This document shows, piece by piece, positions 18,330-26,810 of a stretch of 64,000 nucleotides of DNA (positions are counted from its first letter, which is position 1; each line of letters opens with the position of its first letter). Source of the stretch: an uncultured Muribaculaceae bacterium. GTDB lineage: Bacteria > Bacteroidota > Bacteroidia > Bacteroidales > Muribaculaceae. The notes under the pieces are model-generated. The model saw only the letters and a list, made by a program, of their open reading frames with translations. It was not told where the DNA came from and ran no database searches. Position numbers and translations under genes: made by a program. The stretch covers positions 1-64,000 of the forward strand of contig CALUMX010000007.1 in NCBI GenBank assembly GCA_944321875.1. Reading direction: 5' to 3'.

Positions 18330-20117
18330 CTAATCCAGCTTCAAGACTGCAAGGAAAGCCTTCTGAGGCACCTCCACAGAGCCAATCTGCTTCATGCGCT
18401 TCTTTCCTTTCTTCTGTTTCTCCAGCAGCTTCCGCTTACGGCTGATGTCACCACCGTAACACTTAGCCGTTACGTCCTTGCGCACAGCCTTGATAGTCTC
18501 ACGGGCGATGATTTTCGCTCCAATGGCGGCCTGGATGGCGATGTCAAACTGCTGACGAGGAATCAGCTCCTTCAACTTCTCACACATACGGCGGCCGAAC
18601 GAAACGGAGTTGTCAACGTGAGTCAGCGTACTGAGTGCGTCGACCGATTCGCCGTTCAGCAGAATGTCAAGTTTCACGAGCTTCGACTCGCGGAAGTCAT
18701 GGATATGGTAGTCGAACGAAGCATATCCCTTGGAGATGGATTTCAGCTTGTCGTAGAAGTCAATCACAATCTCACCGAGCGGCATGTCAAAGATAAGCTC
18801 CACACGGTTACCGGAGATAAACTCCTGCTTGACGAGTTCGCCGCGCTTGCCGAGACAGAGCGTCATAATCGGACCGATGAAGTCGGTTGTCGAAATGATG
18901 GATGCCCGGATATACGGCTCCTCGATATGGTCAATCAAGGTAGGGTCAGGCAGTCCCGACGGATTGTGCACTTCCACCTTGTTGCCTTTCTTGTCATAGA
19001 CGAAATAGGATACGTTAGGCACTGTCGTGATGACATCCATGTCAAACTCGCGTCCCAGACGCTCCTGCACGATTTCCATGTGGAGCAATCCCAGGAAGCC
19101 GCAACGGAAACCGAAGCCCAACGCCACCGACGATTCCGGCTGGAACGTCAGAGAGGCATCGTTGAGCTGGAGCTTCTCCAGGGAGGCACGGAGGTTCTCG
19201 AAATCCTCCGTCTCAATCGGATAGACTCCGGCAAAGACCATCGGCTTCACCTCCTGGAAACCCTCGATAGCCTTGTCGCAGGGGTTTCCGACGTGGGTAA
19301 TCGTATCACCCACCTTCACCTCTCTCGAAGTCTTGATACCGGAGATGATATAGCCCACATTTCCGGCCGACAGTTCGGCACAAGGAGCCAAATCGAGCTT
19401 CAGCACACCGATTTCCTCGGCATTGTATTGCTTGCCCGTATTGACAAACTTCACGAAATCGCCCTTGCGGATACGGCCGTTGATAATTTTGAAATAGGCG
19501 ATGATACCGCGGAACGGATTGAACACGGAGTCGAAAATCAACGCCTGAAGCGGTGCGTCAGGATCGCCTGTCGGAGCGGGAACACGCTCGACGATGGCAT
19601 TCAGAATGTCCTCCACACCGATACCGGTCTTTCCGCTGGCCCGGATGATGTCGGAATGGTCGCAACCCAGCAGGTCGACAATCTGGTCCTCCACTTCCTC
19701 CGGCTTCGCACTCTCAAGGTCCACCTTGTTGACAACCGGAATGATTTCCAGATTGTTGTCAATCGCCATATAAAGATTGGAAATCGTCTGCGCCTGAATG
19801 CCCTGAGAGGCATCCACAATCAGCAAAGCACCCTCACAGGCGGCAATCGAACGCGACACCTCGTAGGAGAAGTCGACGTGTCCCGGAGTGTCAATCAGGT
19901 TCAGCACGAATTCCTCGCCCTTGTATTTGTAGTTCATCTGGATAGCGTGGCTCTTGATGGTAATGCCTCGCTCGCGCTCCAGGTCCATGTCATCGAGCAC
20001 CTGCGCCTGAAGGTCTTTTCCCGAAACCGTATTCGTATATTCCAACAGGCGGTCGGCAAGCGTACTCTTGCCGTGGTCGATATGCGCTATGATGCAAAAA
20101 TTTCGTATATGCTTCAT
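18330..20117 (-). CDS. lepA: Elongation factor 4 (LepA)
   Basis: 595-residue translational GTPase that back-translocates or remodels stalled ribosomes. The G domain shows [16 protein letters not shown] (G1), the RGITIK switch, [14 protein letters not shown] (G3) and NKVDLESA (G4). EF-G-like domains II, III and V and the LepA-specific C-terminal domain follow ([43 protein letters not shown]). Length is as usual. Monocistronic, with a -7 box TAACTTTG at 20147-20140, about 22 nt before the ATG. Confidence 0.97.
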   Translation of the reverse strand: MKHIRNFCIIAHIDHGKSTLADRLLEYTNTVSGKDLQAQVLDDMDLERERGITIKSHAIQMNYKYKGEEFVLNLIDTPGHVDFSYEVSRSIAACEGALLIVDASQGIQAQTISNLYMAIDNNLEIIPVVNKVDLESAKPEEVEDQIVDLLGCDHSDIIRASGKTGIGVEDILNAIVERVPAPTGDPDAPLQALIFDSVFNPFRGIIAYFKIINGRIRKGDFVKFVNTGKQYNAEEIGVLKLDLAPCAELSAGNVGYIISGIKTSREVKVGDTITHVGNPCDKAIEGFQEVKPMVFAGVYPIETEDFENLRASLEKLQLNDASLTFQPESSVALGFGFRCGFLGLLHMEIVQERLGREFDMDVITTVPNVSYFVYDKKGNKVEVHNPSGLPDPTLIDHIEEPYIRASIISTTDFIGPIMTLCLGKRGELVKQEFISGNRVELIFDMPLGEIVIDFYDKLKSISKGYASFDYHIHDFRESKLVKLDILLNGESVDALSTLTHVDNSVSFGRRMCEKLKELIPRQQFDIAIQAAIGAKIIARETIKAVRKDVTAKCYGGDISRKRKLLEKQKKGKKRMKQIGSVEVPQKAFLAVLKLD

Positions 20118-20424
20118 TTCTTCAATTCGTATTACATTGCAAAGTTACTGAAAAAGGGCGGAATTTACGAATAAATTCACAGATTTCGCACCGAAATTGA
20201 ATAAAATGGGCGCAAAACCCGCAATTCCGTACCACCAACCACCCCTCACGAACCGGACCGGGCCGAAAGAACGACGGAAAAGGCTCTCTGCCTGCAATAT
20301 GAAAGCCAAAGCGGCCAACAACCCGCTCTCTGTTCGTTTTTTTAGAAGTTTACGGATTATCTTAAATAAATTTTGTATTTTTGCAGCAATTAAGTTTATG
20401 TGAAAATCTAAAATTTACTACAAT
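20118..20424. other. Divergent lepA / glnS promoter region
   Basis: 307 bp without a credible gene. Leftward: -7 box TAACTTTG at 20147-20140 for lepA. Rightward: -7 box TATTTTTG at 20376-20383 for glnS, leaving a leader of roughly 35 nt; neither has a clear -33. A weak stem (AGCGG/CCGCT near 20311-20328) is followed by a T run at 20338-20344. Confidence 0.5.
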
Positions 20425-22134
20425 ATGTCAGAATGCGAAAACAAGGAACTGCTCCCTGAAAAGGAAGGCGGTTTGAATTTCGTCGAACAACTCGTTGCCG
20501 ACGACTTGAAACAAGGAAAGAACGGAGGACGCCTCAACACGCGTTTCCCACCGGAGCCAAACGGCTACCTCCACATCGGTCACGCCAAAGCCATCTGCAT
20601 GGACTTCGGCATCGCAGAGAAATTCGGCGGCACATGCAACCTCCGTTTTGACGACACCAACCCTGTCAAGGAGGATGTGGAATATGTCGACTCCATCCGT
20701 GAGGACATCAAATGGCTGGGATTCGACTGGGGTAACCGCGAATATTATGCTTCTGACTATTTCCCACAGCTTTACGACTTGGCCATCCGCATGATTAAGG
20801 AAGGCAAGGCCTATGTCGACGAGCAGACTTCAGAGGAAATTGCCGCTCAGAAAGGTACACCGACTCAGGCCGGCACGGAAAGTCCTTACCGCAACCGCCC
20901 GATTGAGGAAAACCTCGACTTGTTCCAACGCATGAACGCGGGTGAGTTTGAGGAAGGTGCCATGGTGCTCCGCGCAAAAATCGACATGGCTTCTTCCAAC
21001 ATGCACTTCCGTGACCCGATTATGTACCGTATCATCAAGCATCCGCACCACCGCACAGGCGACAAGTGGAAGGTTTACCCAATGTACGACTTCGCTCACG
21101 GTCAGTCAGACTACTTCGAAGGCGTTACCCACTCTATCTGTACGCTGGAGTTCGTACCTCACCGCCCGCTCTACGAATATTTCGTAAAGGAGTTGGCCGA
21201 CGAGACCTACTGCCCGCGCCAGATTGAGTTCAACCGCCTCAACCTCACCTACACGGTGCTGAGCAAGCGCAAATTGCTCCAACTCGTGAAAGAGGGTCTT
21301 GTTGACGGATGGGACGACCCGCGCATGCCGACCATCTCCGGTCTGCGCCGCCGCGGCTTCACTCCGGAATCCATCAAATCGTTCATCAACCGCATCGGCT
21401 ACACAAAATACGAGGCTGTCAACGACATCTCCCTGCTCGAATACAGCGTGCGTGAGGACCTCAACAAACACGCAACCCGTGTCTGCGCCGTAATCGACCC
21501 GGTAAAGGTAATCATCACCAACTATCCGGAAGGCCAGGTAGAGAACATGGCAATGGAGAACAACCCAGAAGACCCGGAAGCAGGCACACACACCATGCCT
21601 TTCTCCCGCGAGATTTACATCGAGCGTGACGACTTCATGGAGAACCCGCCGAAGAAGTTCTTCCGCATGACTCCGGGCAACGAGGTTCGCCTCAAAGGTG
21701 CCTACATCGTAAAATGCACAGGCTGCAAGAAAGACGAGAACGGCAACATCGAGGAAATCTACTGCGAGTTTGACCCAGATTCCAAGAGCGGAATGCCGGG
21801 CAGCATGCGTAAGGTGAAGGGTACGCTCCACTGGGTATCGGCCAACCACTGCATCGATGCGGAAGTGCGCCTCTACGACCGTTTGTTCAACGTAGAAAAC
21901 GCTTCCGAGGTGAAGGACCGCGACTTCCACGAGCTCCTCAACCCGAACTCCATCACTGTCGTTCAGCATGCGAAAATCGAACCGTTCCTTGCTGAGAACG
22001 CACAACCGGGCAAGCACTTCCAATTCCAGCGCATCGGCTATTTCACACCCGATTCAAAGGATTCCCGTGCCGACAAGCTCGTATTCAACCGTACGATTAC
22101 ACTGAAGGACAGCTGGCAGAAACTCAACAAGTAA
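20425..22134 (+). CDS. glnS: Glutaminyl-tRNA synthetase
   Basis: 569-residue class I aminoacyl-tRNA synthetase charging tRNA-Gln. The HIGH signature is in PPEPNGYLHIGHAKAI (near residue 48) and the KMSKS-type loop in VLSKRKLLQLV. The GlnRS-specific body follows: DYFEGVTHSICTLEF, DDPRMPTISGLRRRGF, then the C-terminal beta-barrel anticodon-binding domains ending in DRTFNV-like LYDRLFNVENASEVKD and FQRIGYFTPD. Length is normal. A direct GlnRS implies tRNA-Gln charging need not go through GatCAB. Ends at the terminator at 22163-22203. Confidence 0.97.
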   Translation: MSECENKELLPEKEGGLNFVEQLVADDLKQGKNGGRLNTRFPPEPNGYLHIGHAKAICMDFGIAEKFGGTCNLRFDDTNPVKEDVEYVDSIREDIKWLGFDWGNREYYASDYFPQLYDLAIRMIKEGKAYVDEQTSEEIAAQKGTPTQAGTESPYRNRPIEENLDLFQRMNAGEFEEGAMVLRAKIDMASSNMHFRDPIMYRIIKHPHHRTGDKWKVYPMYDFAHGQSDYFEGVTHSICTLEFVPHRPLYEYFVKELADETYCPRQIEFNRLNLTYTVLSKRKLLQLVKEGLVDGWDDPRMPTISGLRRRGFTPESIKSFINRIGYTKYEAVNDISLLEYSVREDLNKHATRVCAVIDPVKVIITNYPEGQVENMAMENNPEDPEAGTHTMPFSREIYIERDDFMENPPKKFFRMTPGNEVRLKGAYIVKCTGCKKDENGNIEEIYCEFDPDSKSGMPGSMRKVKGTLHWVSANHCIDAEVRLYDRLFNVENASEVKDRDFHELLNPNSITVVQHAKIEPFLAENAQPGKHFQFQRIGYFTPDSKDSRADKLVFNRTITLKDSWQKLNK

Positions 22135-22162
22135 AAACAGTCTGCCCTAAGGAATTCATAGC

Positions 22163-22203
22163 AATCCCTGCCCCGCCGGACAAAGCGGAGGCAGGGATTT
22201 TTT
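22163..22203 (+). terminator. glnS terminator
   Basis: 10-bp stem (22163-22172 / 22190-22199) extended by an inner CCGC/GCGG pairing (22173-22176 / 22185-22188) and followed by a T run. Confidence 0.85.
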
Positions 22204-22289
22204 ATGAGCCCACAATATTTCGTTGTGAAATTTTAACATTTATTCTCTCTACGAAACAATTAAAAATTCTTAGATTTGCAATAACAATT

Positions 22290-22595
22290 ATGTACTGGAA
22301 CCAATTAATACACACTCTTTTTGTTGCCATCGCTATGATGCTCCTTTCCTCAGAAGCACAAGCGGCGGTTAGTTGTGTGGATTTGGCAGAGTACGAAATC
22401 GCCTGTGCATACTCTCAAAAGCAGGCTACTGCAATTTTCAGCCTAGAGGAATCAGACATTGAACACAAAAACAAAAATTCATATTTTTCATTATTTAAAC
22501 AACCTATCATGACACAAGTTTCAACAGCAGAGACGGACCCTCTTCCGGCCTCTTGCTCCAACAAATTCCAAATTTTTTGCGTATACCGAGAATAA
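22290..22595 (+). CDS. Small secreted cysteine-containing protein, unknown
   Basis: 101 residues. The first ~25 form a signal peptide (HTLFVAIAMMLLSSEAQA). The mature part has four Cys (SCVDL, IACAY, ASCSN, IFCVY), so two disulfides are possible. A -7 box TAGATTTG at 22271-22278 lies 11 nt before the ATG, and the ORF stands between two well-formed transcription units. No family recognised; composition and signal peptide support a real gene, but it could be a short lineage-specific ORF. Confidence 0.5.
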   Translation: MYWNQLIHTLFVAIAMMLLSSEAQAAVSCVDLAEYEIACAYSQKQATAIFSLEESDIEHKNKNSYFSLFKQPIMTQVSTAETDPLPASCSNKFQIFCVYRE

Positions 22596-22686
22596 GACAA
22601 ATCCCTTCTTACATTGTTTTTTATTTTCCGCTTCGATTGTCCTCCCCAAGGATAGTTGAGGCTATGTCGAATTTTAATTTCAATTT

Positions 22687-23727
22687 ATGGGACTTGTTTT
22701 AATTTATCTTATCGGTGCAATCGCTTTATCATTTCTTTGTTCTGTCCTTGAGGCAGTATTACTCTCAACACCTATCTCTTTCATCAAGATGAAGGAAGAG
22801 CAGGGAGTCAAGACGGCAAAACTCCTGCTCAAGTATAAAACCAACATCGACCGCCCTGTGGCAGCCATCCTGTCGCTCAACACGATAGCCCACACCATCG
22901 GTGCAGCCGGCGTCGGCTCTGAAGCCACGAAAGTGTTCGGCGAGGAATACTTCGGTGTTATCTCCGCTATTCTGACACTGCTGATTCTCGTGCTGTCGGA
23001 AATCATTCCGAAAATCATCGGTGCCTCCTACTGGCGTTCGCTGGCCATCACCTCTACTAAAATTATTCATGCGCTGGTCATCATCACCTACCCGCTTGTG
23101 CTGCTTTCCGAGTTGATTACACGCATTTTCTCTCCGAAAAAGCACATAGCTTCGGTAAGCCGTGAGGAAGTATCGGCAATGGTGAATGTCGGCGTAGAGG
23201 AAGGAGTGTTCGGCACAAAAGAAAACAGCATGATTCAGAACTTCCTTTCCATGTCGAACGTAACGGCGGAGAAAATCATGACTCCCAACATCGTAGTCGC
23301 CTCTGCCGACGAGAGCATGACGGTCCGTGCGCTCTACGACAACAAGCAGTACAATCCGTACTCCCGCATTCCGGTCTACAAGGACAACAACAAGGACTAC
23401 ATTACCGGCTATGTACTGAGAGCTACCGTTCTGGAAAAAATCTCGGAAGACAAATTTGACGTAACTTTGGGCGAAATTGCACGCCCGATTCTCTCCTTCA
23501 CGGAAGATGAGAAGGTGTCAAACATCTGGGAACGCATGCTGGAAAACAAAGAGCATATCTCCATCATTATCGACGAATACGGCTGCATGCGCGGTATCGT
23601 AACCATGGAGGACGTCATCGAGACGATGCTCGGCGTTGAGATTGTCGACGAACACGACACTACCATCGACATGCAACTGCTTGCCCGCGAGAAATGGTTT
23701 AAAATCAAGCAACAGAAAGCCATCTAA
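22687..23727 (+). CDS. CNNM/DUF21 membrane protein with CBS pair
   Basis: 346 residues. The N-terminal DUF21/CNNM domain (about 1-150) has three to four membrane helices and the hallmark LILVLSEIIPK. A CBS-domain pair follows (about 190-315; MTPNIVVASADESMTVRALYD, HISIIIDEYGCMRGIVTMEDVIETMLG). The C-terminal CorC_HlyC domain present in longer relatives is absent: the protein stops just after the second CBS. The family is linked to Mg2+/Co2+ export or sensing in the inner membrane; the substrate here is inferred only. The old haemolysin name is not supported. Confidence 0.9.
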   Translation: MGLVLIYLIGAIALSFLCSVLEAVLLSTPISFIKMKEEQGVKTAKLLLKYKTNIDRPVAAILSLNTIAHTIGAAGVGSEATKVFGEEYFGVISAILTLLILVLSEIIPKIIGASYWRSLAITSTKIIHALVIITYPLVLLSELITRIFSPKKHIASVSREEVSAMVNVGVEEGVFGTKENSMIQNFLSMSNVTAEKIMTPNIVVASADESMTVRALYDNKQYNPYSRIPVYKDNNKDYITGYVLRATVLEKISEDKFDVTLGEIARPILSFTEDEKVSNIWERMLENKEHISIIIDEYGCMRGIVTMEDVIETMLGVEIVDEHDTTIDMQLLAREKWFKIKQQKAI

Positions 23728-23749
23728 CCGGCTTCGAATCATAAAAATG

Positions 23750-23785
23750 AAGGCCGCCAGAGTCGTTTTTGACTCTGGCGGCCTT
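23750..23785. terminator. Bidirectional terminator hairpin
   Basis: Perfect 15-bp stem (23750-23764 / 23771-23785) with the loop GTTTTT, between converging genes. Confidence 0.85.
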
Positions 23786-23811
23786 CCGTTTATGCTGCTT
23801 CGCAGGTTATC

Positions 23812-24540
23812 CTACCTTCCTGCATTTCTGGCCAATACGGCCTCCACCTCACTCTTCAGATAAGGAACGTCGACGACATACGGACAAGCATAGTCCGGAT
23901 GAAAGACAGCCAACTTGCTGCCCGACACGACGATTCCGTAATTCTTCTCCAGGATGTACCGATAGATGCTCACTTGCAGGGCGTAATGCCAATAGGTGGT
24001 GTCCGGAATATGGGAAATCGGGGCAAAGGCACACTTCCGCCACCGGCTGCATCTTTCAGGAACTCCGTCTACGATAACCTTATTGCTCCTTTTCCAATCA
24101 TAGATGGTGAACACACCGTCCTGAAAGTTCAGGAAATCCAACGTGCCTGCCACCTTATAATCCTCATCGTAGATGGCCCATTCGGTCCTGTACGGTGTCA
24201 GACAATATCCGCTGGCAAACTGCTGGAACAAACGGTAGGTTGCATCTTCCTCATTAGGCAACCCCATATAGTAACGTTCAATCTTCTCATGCAGCTGTGT
24301 ACCCAAGTTTCGGGCATTCTCGCCTTGTGCCGCCCACATCGCCTTCACCTCCTCCGGCGACATACCCAATCCGGGAGCTTTGCGCTGCGCCCAATAATCG
24401 GCATCAAATTGCTCGAAACACTCGCTCACAATCGTCGTCACCGACTTAAAGACTTCTCCGTTCAACGAGTATTCATGACGGGCTTCATCAAATTTTATGC
24501 GGGAGTCCCGCAAATGCTTGTTTACGACGTTATAACTCAT
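23812..24540 (-). CDS. PD-(D/E)XK-superfamily nuclease-like protein
   Basis: 242 residues with the arrangement of RecB-like PD-(D/E)XK nucleases: His84 in GTQLHEKIE, Glu120, Asp135 (AGTLDFL), Asp148-x-Lys150 (IYDWKRS) and the QxxxY motif (Gln189, Tyr193; ALQVSIYRYIL). All expected catalytic residues are present, so it is probably active on DNA. No helicase domain or partner is fused. It lies downstream of ruvC but separated by a hairpin (24563-24597), so it may be an independent repair enzyme. Phage-derived origin is possible, but no phage genes are nearby. Confidence 0.75.
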   Translation of the reverse strand: MSYNVVNKHLRDSRIKFDEARHEYSLNGEVFKSVTTIVSECFEQFDADYWAQRKAPGLGMSPEEVKAMWAAQGENARNLGTQLHEKIERYYMGLPNEEDATYRLFQQFASGYCLTPYRTEWAIYDEDYKVAGTLDFLNFQDGVFTIYDWKRSNKVIVDGVPERCSRWRKCAFAPISHIPDTTYWHYALQVSIYRYILEKNYGIVVSGSKLAVFHPDYACPYVVDVPYLKSEVEAVLARNAGR

Positions 24541-24562
24541 ATCAATTGGACATACTGAAACA

Positions 24563-24597
24563 TCAGGGTTTTGAAAATCTCCTTCTCAAAACCCTGA
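24563..24597 (-). terminator. Hairpin between ruvC and the nuclease gene
   Basis: Perfect 12-bp inverted repeat (24563-24574 / 24586-24597) 9 nt after the ruvC stop. The T tract is weak, so it is a partial terminator or mRNA-stabilising stem. Confidence 0.55.
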
Positions 24598-24605
24598 CAA
24601 CCTGA

Positions 24606-25172
24606 TTATTTTACTTTCTCCGGATTTTTTGCGACAAAGTCTTTCCACGACTTGTAGGTTTTCCCCACCACCGGGCGTTGCGACTCATAGAAATGACAGA
24701 GAGCCACGCCCAGGGCATCCGTCGCATCCAGATGCTTGTCCATATTCTCCTTCGGAATGTTCAGAATACGGCGCAACATCTCCGCCACCTGCTCCTTGGA
24801 GGCGGCACCGTTGCCTGTTATCGTCTGTTTCACCTTCAGCGGAGCATATTCCGCAATCGGAATGTCATGCACCAGCGCCGTAGCCATTGCCACTCCCTGC
24901 GCACGCCCCAGTTTGAGCATTGACTGCACGTTCTTGCCGTAGAAAGGAGCTTCCAAAGCCATCTCGTCCGGCAGATACTGTTCGATAATGCCGGTCATGC
25001 GCTCTGAGATACGCCGCAGGCGCAGGTAATGGTCCTCAAACTTGTTGAGCAGTATCACGCCCATAGCGATGGCATGCGGCTTCTTCTGCTTGACGCCGAG
25101 AATGCCGTATCCCATAACGTTGGTACCAGGGTCTACACCGATGATGATTTTATCCCATTCAAGCCCGTCCAT
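24606..25172 (-). CDS. ruvC: Crossover junction endodeoxyribonuclease RuvC
   Basis: 188-residue Holliday-junction resolvase with the RNase H-like fold. Catalytic acidic residues are visible: Asp14 (GVDPGTN), Glu74 ([10 protein letters not shown]), and Asp149/Asp152 in [15 protein letters not shown]. Length is normal with a short polar tail. Its start overlaps the stop of the DUF4286 gene by one base, so the two are co-translated. ruvA lies elsewhere in the window (48.6 kb) rather than alongside; ruvB is not in the window. Confidence 0.96.
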   Translation of the reverse strand: MDGLEWDKIIIGVDPGTNVMGYGILGVKQKKPHAIAMGVILLNKFEDHYLRLRRISERMTGIIEQYLPDEMALEAPFYGKNVQSMLKLGRAQGVAMATALVHDIPIAEYAPLKVKQTITGNGAASKEQVAEMLRRILNIPKENMDKHLDATDALGVALCHFYESQRPVVGKTYKSWKDFVAKNPEKVK

Positions 25173-25480
25173 TACAACCCGACCTCCTCAAGCAATGTGG
25201 AGAATCCGGCCACCTTATCGCCAAACCGTCCGGCCATTTCCATCACCAAATCGTCACCAACAGCGGCATACCAGTCGCGCAGCACGTCAACATCGGCCGC
25301 ACGAAACTGCAGCGAATAGTTGTGACCGTCGCTTTCCTCAGCGTTCAGCACAAACGTCAGCCGCGGTTCCGACAAGCGGCCGTCGGCGATTGCTCTCGGC
25401 ACATAAACCGTGCGGAGCCAGTCCAAGAAATCCTGCACCACGTCCAGGTGCGCATGAAAGGTTGTATTATAGACTATCAT
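25172..25480 (-). CDS. DUF4286-family protein
   Basis: 102-residue soluble protein. The N-terminus [22 protein letters not shown] and the central [22 protein letters not shown] match the DUF4286 pattern, a ferredoxin-like small fold often encoded next to ruvC in Bacteroidales. Function unknown; the conserved linkage and 1-nt overlap suggest a role tied to ruvC expression, or simply operon membership. Confidence 0.8.
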   Translation of the reverse strand: MIVYNTTFHAHLDVVQDFLDWLRTVYVPRAIADGRLSEPRLTFVLNAEESDGHNYSLQFRAADVDVLRDWYAAVGDDLVMEMAGRFGDKVAGFSTLLEEVGL

Positions 25481-25502
25481 AATGCTTTCTTTTATAGTTC
25501 TT

Positions 25503-26066
25503 TTAAAATTTCATAGATGCCGATATTCCGAAATGCACACCGTCGCTCACCGGCACAAGCGACAATTCATGCTCCTTGGCAAAGGGACGGGTAAAGATAT
25601 AGGAACTGCCGACGCCGATGGCCGCTCCTGCCACTACATCCCACCAGTCGTGTTTTTTCGCATACGTCCGGCTCCAGCCCACATAAGTGGCCAAAGCATA
25701 GGCCGGCGCGCCCCACTTCCACCCATAACGGCGTTGAACGAAAGCGGCATTCGCAAACATCACCGACGTGTGAGCCGACGGGAAGCTATGGTTGTCGCTG
25801 AAATCAGGACGCTGTTTCTTTACCGTATATTTCAACAGATAGGTCACGCCCATTGTCGTCGCCGCCGAAAAAGCAGCCTGCTTCAACCCCGTCCAGTCCT
25901 TCTGTACCAGTACAGCTGTCAGCGTAGCCAGTGGCATCGCCACCAGCAAGGCATCGCCCGAATACTTCACACCCTTGCGCGCACCGCTTATCTCAAGCGG
26001 CTCCTGCGCAAAACCTGCCAGTGCGACAAGCAGGGACAGCAATACTGTCATAAAACGTTTTTTCAT
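25503..26066 (-). CDS. PAP2-family membrane phosphatase
   Basis: 187 residues, signal peptide (VLLSLLVALAGFAQ), then the three phosphatase motifs: KKQRPDFSD, SFPSAHTS and SRTYAKKHDWWDV. The active site faces the periplasm in this family, which removes phosphate from lipid A, undecaprenyl pyrophosphate or phosphatidate. It directly follows dgkA with a 4-nt ATGA overlap. A lipid phosphatase beside a lipid kinase fits phospholipid or carrier-lipid recycling, but the exact substrate is unknown. Confidence 0.88.
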   Translation of the reverse strand: MKKRFMTVLLSLLVALAGFAQEPLEISGARKGVKYSGDALLVAMPLATLTAVLVQKDWTGLKQAAFSAATTMGVTYLLKYTVKKQRPDFSDNHSFPSAHTSVMFANAAFVQRRYGWKWGAPAYALATYVGWSRTYAKKHDWWDVVAGAAIGVGSSYIFTRPFAKEHELSLVPVSDGVHFGISASMKF

Positions 26067-26443
26067 ATAAAAAGTTCGTAAAATTTAGGCAAAAACACAA
26101 TCAATCCGACGATTACCGCCGCAATCACCATCAGCAGCACCCCGCCCGAGGCGTAGTCCTTGGCATACTTGATGGCCTCATCCCGTTCAGTCGTTATACG
26201 GTCGGCAAGCGCCTCCACGGCCGAGTTAACAGCCTCCGCCGCCAATACACCGCCGATACAGAGCAACACCGCCGCCCATTCCCAGGCAGCCAGGCCAAAA
26301 TAAAAGCCTGCGACCAGTACACCTGCAGTCACCGCCACATGGATGCGCGCATTATGCTCGCAGCGTACCAATCGGCCAATTCCGGCAAACGCAAACTTAA
26401 AGCTGCGCGCCCTCTTCTTCCAACTGAATTTCTCTTCTTTCAT
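26063..26443 (-). CDS. dgkA: Diacylglycerol/undecaprenol kinase family protein
   Basis: 126-residue small membrane kinase with three helices. Conserved features are FKFAFAGIGRLVRCEHNARIH and the catalytic helix AAEAVNSAVEALADR (family pattern EAxNxAIE). The start is the ATG at 26443: a minus-strand -7 box TATCTTTG occupies 26456-26449, so the longer in-frame start at 26479 would lie upstream of the promoter. The tandem repeat 26450-26640 supplies this box. Co-transcribed with the PAP2 gene. Gram-positive-type members phosphorylate undecaprenol; which lipid is used here is open. Confidence 0.9.
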   Translation of the reverse strand: MKEEKFSWKKRARSFKFAFAGIGRLVRCEHNARIHVAVTAGVLVAGFYFGLAAWEWAAVLLCIGGVLAAEAVNSAVEALADRITTERDEAIKYAKDYASGGVLLMVIAAVIVGLIVFLPKFYELFI

Positions 26444-26449
26444 AATTGC

Positions 26450-26640
26450 AAAGATAGTGAAAGGCGAGCGCAGAGACAAACGAAAACACAGTTTTCAAGT
26501 TTGGCTTTGCCGAGCCGCATCCTATCTTATTCAAAGATACTGAAAGGCGAGCGCAGAAAAAACAAGTTCGCTTGATTTTCTTTGCCGAGCCGTAGCCTAT
26601 CTTATTCAAAGATGAAGAAAGGCATGCACAGAGACAACAA
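26450..26640. repeat. Tandem dispersed repeat, copy A (about 2.4 units)
   Basis: Units begin at 26450, 26533 and 26608 (periods 83 and 75 bp). Each starts AAAGAT..., then GAAAGGC(G)AGCGCAGA, a variable middle with a small hairpin (CAAACGAAAAC-ACA-GTTTTC-AA-GTTTG in unit 1), then TTTGCCGAGCCG and CCTATCTTATTC. The third unit is degenerate and partial. The first base of each unit, with its preceding C, makes CAAAGATA/G, whose complement is a -7 promoter box facing dgkA. A related copy lies at 51461-51610. Confidence 0.8.
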
Positions 26641-26710
26641 CAATACGAAACAACTTTTGAATAAAGTTTTCTGTTAGGTGGAATTTTTATAAAAGCACAC
26701 AGAAAAAAAA

Positions 26711-26741
26711 TTTGCTCATCCCAAAAAAATCAATACCTTTG
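26711..26741 (+). promoter_or_regulatory. Consensus promoter for the YitT-family gene
   Basis: TTTG (26711-26714), 19-nt spacer, TACCTTTG (26734-26741): an exact match to the Bacteroidetes primary promoter, giving a leader of about 60-65 nt before the ATG at 26811. Confidence 0.75.
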
Positions 26742-26810
26742 TATCGCTCAATGCCTAAATTTACGGCTTGGACAATATACCTCATTTTATTACTTAAAAA
26801 ACACATTTAT

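Noticed and set aside
18618..20174. 518-codon open frame on the plus strand across lepA
   Set aside because: It lies antisense to the certain lepA gene and arises from lepA's codon bias; its product has no domain and no promoter or start context of its own.
20197..20403. 68-codon ORF in the lepA/glnS gap
   Set aside because: It contains the glnS promoter box near its end, has no signal or domain, and shows no coding bias; treated as non-coding.
22415..22600. 61-codon minus-strand ORF opposite the small secreted protein
   Set aside because: No signal peptide or upstream promoter; the plus-strand ORF has both.
26450..26640. CRISPR array
   Set aside because: Only two to three units, 75-83 bp long, with no short identical repeats or unique spacers and no cas genes.
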